Assembly: GCA_943370295.1 (NCBI GenBank)
Contig: CALRQL020000006.1
Span: 62,001-126,000 of the forward strand
Direction: 5' to 3'
Length of the DNA: 64,000 bases
Source of the DNA: SB11 sp943370295
GTDB lineage: Bacteria > Bacteroidota > Bacteroidia > UBA8524
Part shown: positions 60,142 through 64,000 of the stretch, piece after piece
Layout: the number at the start of each line of letters is the position of its first letter
How positions within the stretch are numbered: the first letter of the stretch is position 1
Translations under genes and position numbers: made by a program
The notes under the pieces: model-generated
What the model saw: the letters and a program-made list of their open reading frames with translations, nothing else
Told to the model about the DNA's origin: nothing
Databases searched by the model: none

Positions 60142-61948
60142 TAAAACAATATTGTTGGCTATTTTAATAGCTATTGTAACAACTTTATATTCACAAGGAA
60201 AAAATGACAATTTTAGTGCATGGATTGATACATATGACTCAAGGGAAGCCGGCAATACTTTCGAGACAAACAAAGAAGAATTGAATAATTTATTAGCTGT
60301 TTCTGTGAAATACAAAAACGACACAGCCCGAGGCGATGTACTTCGACGTCTCGGGCTTTTGTTTCAAAGGCAAGGCATTTATGACTCCGCCATTTATTAT
60401 TATTTACTTTCAATTAAATACAGTACAAATATTAATGATGAGTTTTCGTCTGCTTCAAACTATAACCAGATTGGTATAATCTATTACCATTTAAAAAAAT
60501 GGGATGAGGCTCTAAAATATTTCATAAAAGCATACTCAATTAATAACAAAATTTTGATTTACAAAAGCATAGCCGACATAGGGGGTAATATATCAGAAAT
60601 TTACACTTTGAGAAGGCAATTTGATAGTGCCCTTTATTATGCAAATAATAGCCTACATGCAAGAAGGAAAAGTAAAGATACCAGCCAAATAGGGAGAAAT
60701 TATTATGCCATAGGTTATGCGTATGAAGGATGCGCAAAATTTGACTTAGCTATTCATTATTATACAATAGCATTTGAAAGCACAAAAAATATACCTGATA
60801 TTACCAACTTTATTCAAACATTGAATGGATTAGGTAGAGTAAACCTAAATATCAAACATATAGATAGTTCTATAAAGTATCATAACAAAGCACTAGACAT
60901 CGCTTTTAAGTATCCGAATCAACCATTATTAGCAGAAACGTATGAATATCTTTCAAAAGCGTATGAGCAAAAAGGAGATTCAAGTAAAGCGTATTTTTAC
61001 TTAAAACATTATATCCTTTTAAGTAATAAAATATTAGATAGTACTGTGATTAAATACATTGCTGATGCTGAAACATACCATAGAACTAAAGAGGCAGAAA
61101 TACAAGTTGTCGAACAAAACCGTATAAATACTGAGCTAAAAGCTGACAAAGAAAGACAAACTTTGTGGATGGCAATTTTAATATCAATTATTATTAGTAT
61201 TGTTATCATTTCAGCTCTAATTATCTGGATAAATTATAATAAACGCAGGCTTGCACAAAAAGAAGCAGAACTGCAAAGTCAAAAGGTTAATGACCTCCTT
61301 CAAAAACAGGAAGTAGAGAATGTGAATGCGATGTTAAAAGGGCAGGATGCTGAGCGGAAACGAATTGCGCAGGAGTTGCACGATAGGTTGGGCAGTATTT
61401 TATCGACGGTGAAGTTGCATTTTAGTGTGGTGGAGGAGCAAATGAATGCGTTGAAACAGCAACAACACCAATCGTACGGGGAAGCTACGTTGCTGCTAGA
61501 CGAAGCGGTGGATGAAGTACGCCGAATTTCGCACGATTTGTATGAAGGTTCACTGGCTAAATTCGGGTTTAAAACCGCCTTGTTGCAACTGATTGCGGCT
61601 ATTGAGAAGGCAAATACGGTTAAAATACTATTTATTGATAACGGGGTAGATGAGAGCTTTTACAAAAATCATGCGCAGGAGCTGTACCGCATTACTCAAG
61701 AATTGTTGAGCAATACACTTAAGTATTCGGGCGCAACAGAAATTACGTTGCAGCTGAGCCTTAAGGAAAACACCTTTGATTTTATGTATGAAGATAACGG
61801 TAACGGTTTTGATAAAAAATATACTGAAACCGGCGGTGGTATCGGTTATAAAAACATTGCGGCCAGAGTAGCCAAACTAAATGGTAATTGGCATTTGGAT
61901 ACTCACCCGGGGCATGGCATGACCCTATTAATTGAAATACCTGTATGA
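60134..61948 (+). CDS. TPR-containing sensor histidine kinase, HisKA_3 type
   Basis: A 604-residue membrane kinase. N-terminal signal/hydrophobic stretch (ILLAILIAIVTTLYSQG), then tetratricopeptide repeats at about residues 55-310 (GDVLRRLGLLFQRQGIYDSA, DEALKYFIKAYSINN), a coiled coil, one membrane helix (345-366), HisKA_3 with phospho-His in ERKRIAQELHDRLG (about residue 416), and an ATPase domain (ELLSNTLKYSGA, DNGNGFD, GGGIGYKNIAARV). The TPR part is periplasmic. It is coupled by a 4-base overlap with the LuxR-type regulator. Confidence 0.88.
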   Translation: MLSKTILLAILIAIVTTLYSQGKNDNFSAWIDTYDSREAGNTFETNKEELNNLLAVSVKYKNDTARGDVLRRLGLLFQRQGIYDSAIYYYLLSIKYSTNINDEFSSASNYNQIGIIYYHLKKWDEALKYFIKAYSINNKILIYKSIADIGGNISEIYTLRRQFDSALYYANNSLHARRKSKDTSQIGRNYYAIGYAYEGCAKFDLAIHYYTIAFESTKNIPDITNFIQTLNGLGRVNLNIKHIDSSIKYHNKALDIAFKYPNQPLLAETYEYLSKAYEQKGDSSKAYFYLKHYILLSNKILDSTVIKYIADAETYHRTKEAEIQVVEQNRINTELKADKERQTLWMAILISIIISIVIISALIIWINYNKRRLAQKEAELQSQKVNDLLQKQEVENVNAMLKGQDAERKRIAQELHDRLGSILSTVKLHFSVVEEQMNALKQQQHQSYGEATLLLDEAVDEVRRISHDLYEGSLAKFGFKTALLQLIAAIEKANTVKILFIDNGVDESFYKNHAQELYRITQELLSNTLKYSGATEITLQLSLKENTFDFMYEDNGNGFDKKYTETGGGIGYKNIAARVAKLNGNWHLDTHPGHGMTLLIEIPV

Positions 61949-62589
61949 CACCTATTGATATTTACATTGCTGACGACCATAAGATGTTTACCGACGGAGT
62001 GGAACTAATTTTGGCTTCTGAGTCTGGGATTAATGTACTTGGAGTTGCCCGAAACGGTAAACAGTTGCTTGGGTTGCTTAAAAACCAAGCAGCAGATGTG
62101 GTGTTGCTAGATATTACCATGCCCGAAATGGACGGCATGGCAACTGCCGAGGAGATTATTAAACTGTACCCCGCCGTAAAGGTGATGATGCTTACTATGC
62201 ACAATACGATTGACCATGTGGTGCCGATGGTGAAACTGGGTGTGCACGGGTATTTGTTGAAAAATACCGGTAAAACTGAGTTAGTGAATGCCATTAAACA
62301 ATTACACGAAAACGGCCAGTACTATAGTGGAGAGGTAGCCGCAAAACTTGCTGCCGGAATTAGGGAACATGAGGAAAAAACCATTAAGCTTACAGCAAGG
62401 GAAAAAGAGATATTACAGTTGGTTTTTGAAGGCTTATCAACCCTTGAAATTAGCGAGAAGTTGTTTCTAAGCCACCGTACAGTAGAAACTCACCGTAGTA
62501 ACTTACTCAGTAAAACAGATACTAAAAATACGGCACAACTTATCAATTTCGGCCTTAAAAATGGCTACATTAACCATACAGGTAAATAG
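61945..62589 (+). CDS. NarL/LuxR-type response regulator
   Basis: A 214-residue regulator: receiver domain with DDH at 10-12, phospho-acceptor Asp at about 56 (VVLLDITMPEMDG) and Lys in GYLLKNTGK; output HTH at about 150-205 (LTAREKEILQLVFEGLSTLE, ISEKLFLSHRTVETHRSNLL). It overlaps the kinase gene by ATGA. Target genes are unknown; no operator is recognisable here. Confidence 0.9.
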   Translation: MTPIDIYIADDHKMFTDGVELILASESGINVLGVARNGKQLLGLLKNQAADVVLLDITMPEMDGMATAEEIIKLYPAVKVMMLTMHNTIDHVVPMVKLGVHGYLLKNTGKTELVNAIKQLHENGQYYSGEVAAKLAAGIREHEEKTIKLTAREKEILQLVFEGLSTLEISEKLFLSHRTVETHRSNLLSKTDTKNTAQLINFGLKNGYINHTGK

Positions 62590-62641
62590 TTGTTTGAGAA
62601 ATCTCGACCACTACGAACTGTTGTTATAGCCCTAAGTTCCC

Positions 62642-62989
62642 TTATTTCAATTCAGCTTGAATCTTTTTGGGCAAACCTGCCACTACTAAGTTGTATGAAT
62701 CGTCAATCCAGCCGCGAATTAGCTTATCATTGATACTGCCGTCCATTACTATTGTATTCCAATGCTTTTTACTCATGTGGTAGCCGGCAGTAACCCCTTC
62801 GTATTGCTCACGGAGTTCAACAGCTTTTTCGGGTTCACATTTCAGGTTAATGCTTTCAAAGGCCTGCACATCACACAAGGTAAACATTTTCCCCATCACC
62901 TTAAAAACTAAGGTATTTTCATCAAACGGGAATTCTTCTGTAACTCCCGGTTTGGCTATACAATATTCTCTGTATTGTTCAATATCCAT
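62642..62989 (-). CDS. MmcQ/YjbR family protein
   Basis: A 115-residue protein from ATG 62989 (MDIEQYREYCIAKPGVTEEF), with FDENTLVFKVMGKMFTLCDV and the C-terminal HMSKKHWNTIVMDGSINDKL typical of MmcQ/YjbR proteins, which have a DNA-binding-like double-wing fold of unknown function. An upstream extension to 63037 overlaps the DUF4197 gene and is not needed. It starts 4 bases after that gene stops. Confidence 0.85.
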   Translation of the reverse strand: MDIEQYREYCIAKPGVTEEFPFDENTLVFKVMGKMFTLCDVQAFESINLKCEPEKAVELREQYEGVTAGYHMSKKHWNTIVMDGSINDKLIRGWIDDSYNLVVAGLPKKIQAELK

Positions 62990-62993
62990 GTAA

Positions 62994-63746
62994 TTACTGT
63001 TTGCTGCCAAATACACGCTCCAATATTGAGGTAACACGGTGGGCAGGGTCTTGACGTATCAGTTTTTCTTCGTTGGCTATTTTTAAGAACACCCCGTCAA
63101 GTGCGCGGGCAGTAACGTGGTCGGTAAGGCTGTTTTGGGTAATTTTAGGAAAGAGCGAGCCCCCGAGCGAAGCCAAATTATAGGCGCTTACCAAATCGGT
63201 GTACAGTTTCTCTGCCGACGTATTATAAATCAGTGGCTTGCCCAATGAAGTTTGTATTTTTGGTTTAAAAGCAGCCTGTAACTGAGAGTATGTATTGGTT
63301 TTTAAGTAATCTGTTGCAGCAGTTTCAGCTCCGCGCAAAATGCCAAAAGCATCTTGTATGGTCATTTTCTTCACTGCATCGCTAAAAATAGGAGCGGCCG
63401 TACCTGCGGCATCTTCGGCAGCCCGGTTAAGGGCTGTAATGGTTTTATCAACAAGGGCTTGCCCGCCCGGTATTTTGCCCACATAATTCATAATGTTTTG
63501 GGCTTCGGGCGGCAACAACACTTTTATGGCCGCATCGCTCAAAAAACCGTCGGCAGCGTTTAGTCGGCGTACCGCACTGTCCGTTCCTACGGTAAGAGCA
63601 TTTTTTAATCCCCTTACTACTTCGTCTTGGGTTAGGGGCAAGTTGCCCAAACCGCTGCCATTTTGCTCAAGGGCACTCTGTACCACATCACACGATGAAA
63701 GTACACTAAAACTCAATATAGCTATCGCAATTTTTATTACTCTCAT
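62994..63746 (-). CDS. DUF4197 lipoprotein
   Basis: A 250-residue lipoprotein (MRVIKIAIAILSFSVLSSC, lipobox LSSC) with the DUF4197 pattern: LTQDEVVRGLKNALTVGTDS, PPEAQNIMNYVGKIPGGQAL, and the helical end SLTDHVTARALDGVFLKIAN. The function of DUF4197 is unknown. A second DUF4197 gene lies directly upstream on the same strand, so this is a tandem pair, followed by the MmcQ gene. Confidence 0.85.
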   Translation of the reverse strand: MRVIKIAIAILSFSVLSSCDVVQSALEQNGSGLGNLPLTQDEVVRGLKNALTVGTDSAVRRLNAADGFLSDAAIKVLLPPEAQNIMNYVGKIPGGQALVDKTITALNRAAEDAAGTAAPIFSDAVKKMTIQDAFGILRGAETAATDYLKTNTYSQLQAAFKPKIQTSLGKPLIYNTSAEKLYTDLVSAYNLASLGGSLFPKITQNSLTDHVTARALDGVFLKIANEEKLIRQDPAHRVTSILERVFGSKQ

Positions 63747-63766
63747 CAGGGTATGGTTGTTAAACT

Positions 63767-64000
63767 TTATTTGGCAAACACCTTCTTCAAAATATCGCTC
63801 ACACGGTGGTTGGCATCGTTGCGGATTTTACCTTCTTCAACCGCTACCTTTAAGAACAACCCGTCAAGTGCTTTGGTTGTAACGTACTCGCCCAGTGTGT
63901 TCTGGGTAATTTTTGGAAACAATATTCCGTTTAGTGAGGCTGTATTGTAAGCGTCCACCAAATCAGTGTATAGTGACTCGGCAGAAACACCACCTACTAA
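63767..64000 (-). CDS. DUF4197 protein, C-terminal part; start outside window
   Basis: The minus-strand frame runs off the right edge. The visible end (LVGGVSAESLYTDLVDAYNT, then LFPKITQNTLGEYVTTKALD and DILKKVFAK) matches the last 75 residues of the neighbouring DUF4197 gene closely, so the two are tandem paralogues with a gap of 20 bases. Confidence 0.85.
   Translation of the reverse strand, partial: LVGGVSAESLYTDLVDAYNTASLNGILFPKITQNTLGEYVTTKALDGLFLKVAVEEGKIRNDANHRVSDILKKVFAK

Overview
The window comes from a member of the Bacteroidota. The evidence is a T9SS type A sorting domain, anti-sigma/outer-membrane-barrel and ECF sigma pairs, SatD, DUF4139, DUF4831-like and DUF4197 proteins, and many promoters of the Bacteroidota form (TTTG, about 20 bases, TAnnTTTG). 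Neither genus nor family can be fixed from the sequence alone.

Most of the window is ordinary chromosome: glycosyltransferase, suhB, queD (1-3.6 kb); a sigma/anti-sigma/T9SS-protein operon (4.6-9.0 kb); a DUF2306/HxlR pair (14.3-15.4 kb); purN, a lipoprotein and a second ECF operon (18.7-22.5 kb); DUF4139, Fic, SDR and a 2-oxoacid dehydrogenase E2 (22.6-28.1 kb); SatD, purA, fur and an extradiol dioxygenase (28.4-33.6 kb); iscS-iscU-iscA, methylmalonyl-CoA epimerase, a secreted caspase-like protein and tryptophanase (43.6-51.9 kb); relA/spoT, tRNA-Leu, a histidine kinase/response regulator pair, and MmcQ and DUF4197 genes (55.9-64 kb).

Set between these household genes, in separate blocks, are the structural genes of one tailed-phage-like particle. 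Block A (15638-18543) has prohead protease, scaffold, major capsid and tail-tube-like genes. Block B (33617-41856) has tape measure and two tail/baseplate proteins on the minus strand, and on the plus strand a tail-assembly chaperone with a T TTT TTT frameshift site plus one more tail gene. Block C (52066-55880) has a small phage protein, portal, DUF6712-type connector, neck/lectin-like fusion and a membrane coiled-coil protein. A fourth block (11460-13976) holds a sigma-like regulator, a glycosyltransferase and three small genes, and may be the control unit. All structural frames are intact, no block is repeated, and I see no integrase, terminase or lysis gene here. Three module heads share the same CCAATTA element 7-8 bases before the start codon. 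This looks like a domesticated, dispersed phage-derived particle, for example a gene transfer agent-like system, rather than an integrated prophage. That reading is an inference.

Other accessory features are an array of about 205-bp hairpin-rich repeats (9.2-11.46 kb) split by a putAbiC-type abortive-infection gene, a family of three related lipoproteins, and an orphan copy of the 3' end of the epimerase gene downstream of an unknown ORF.
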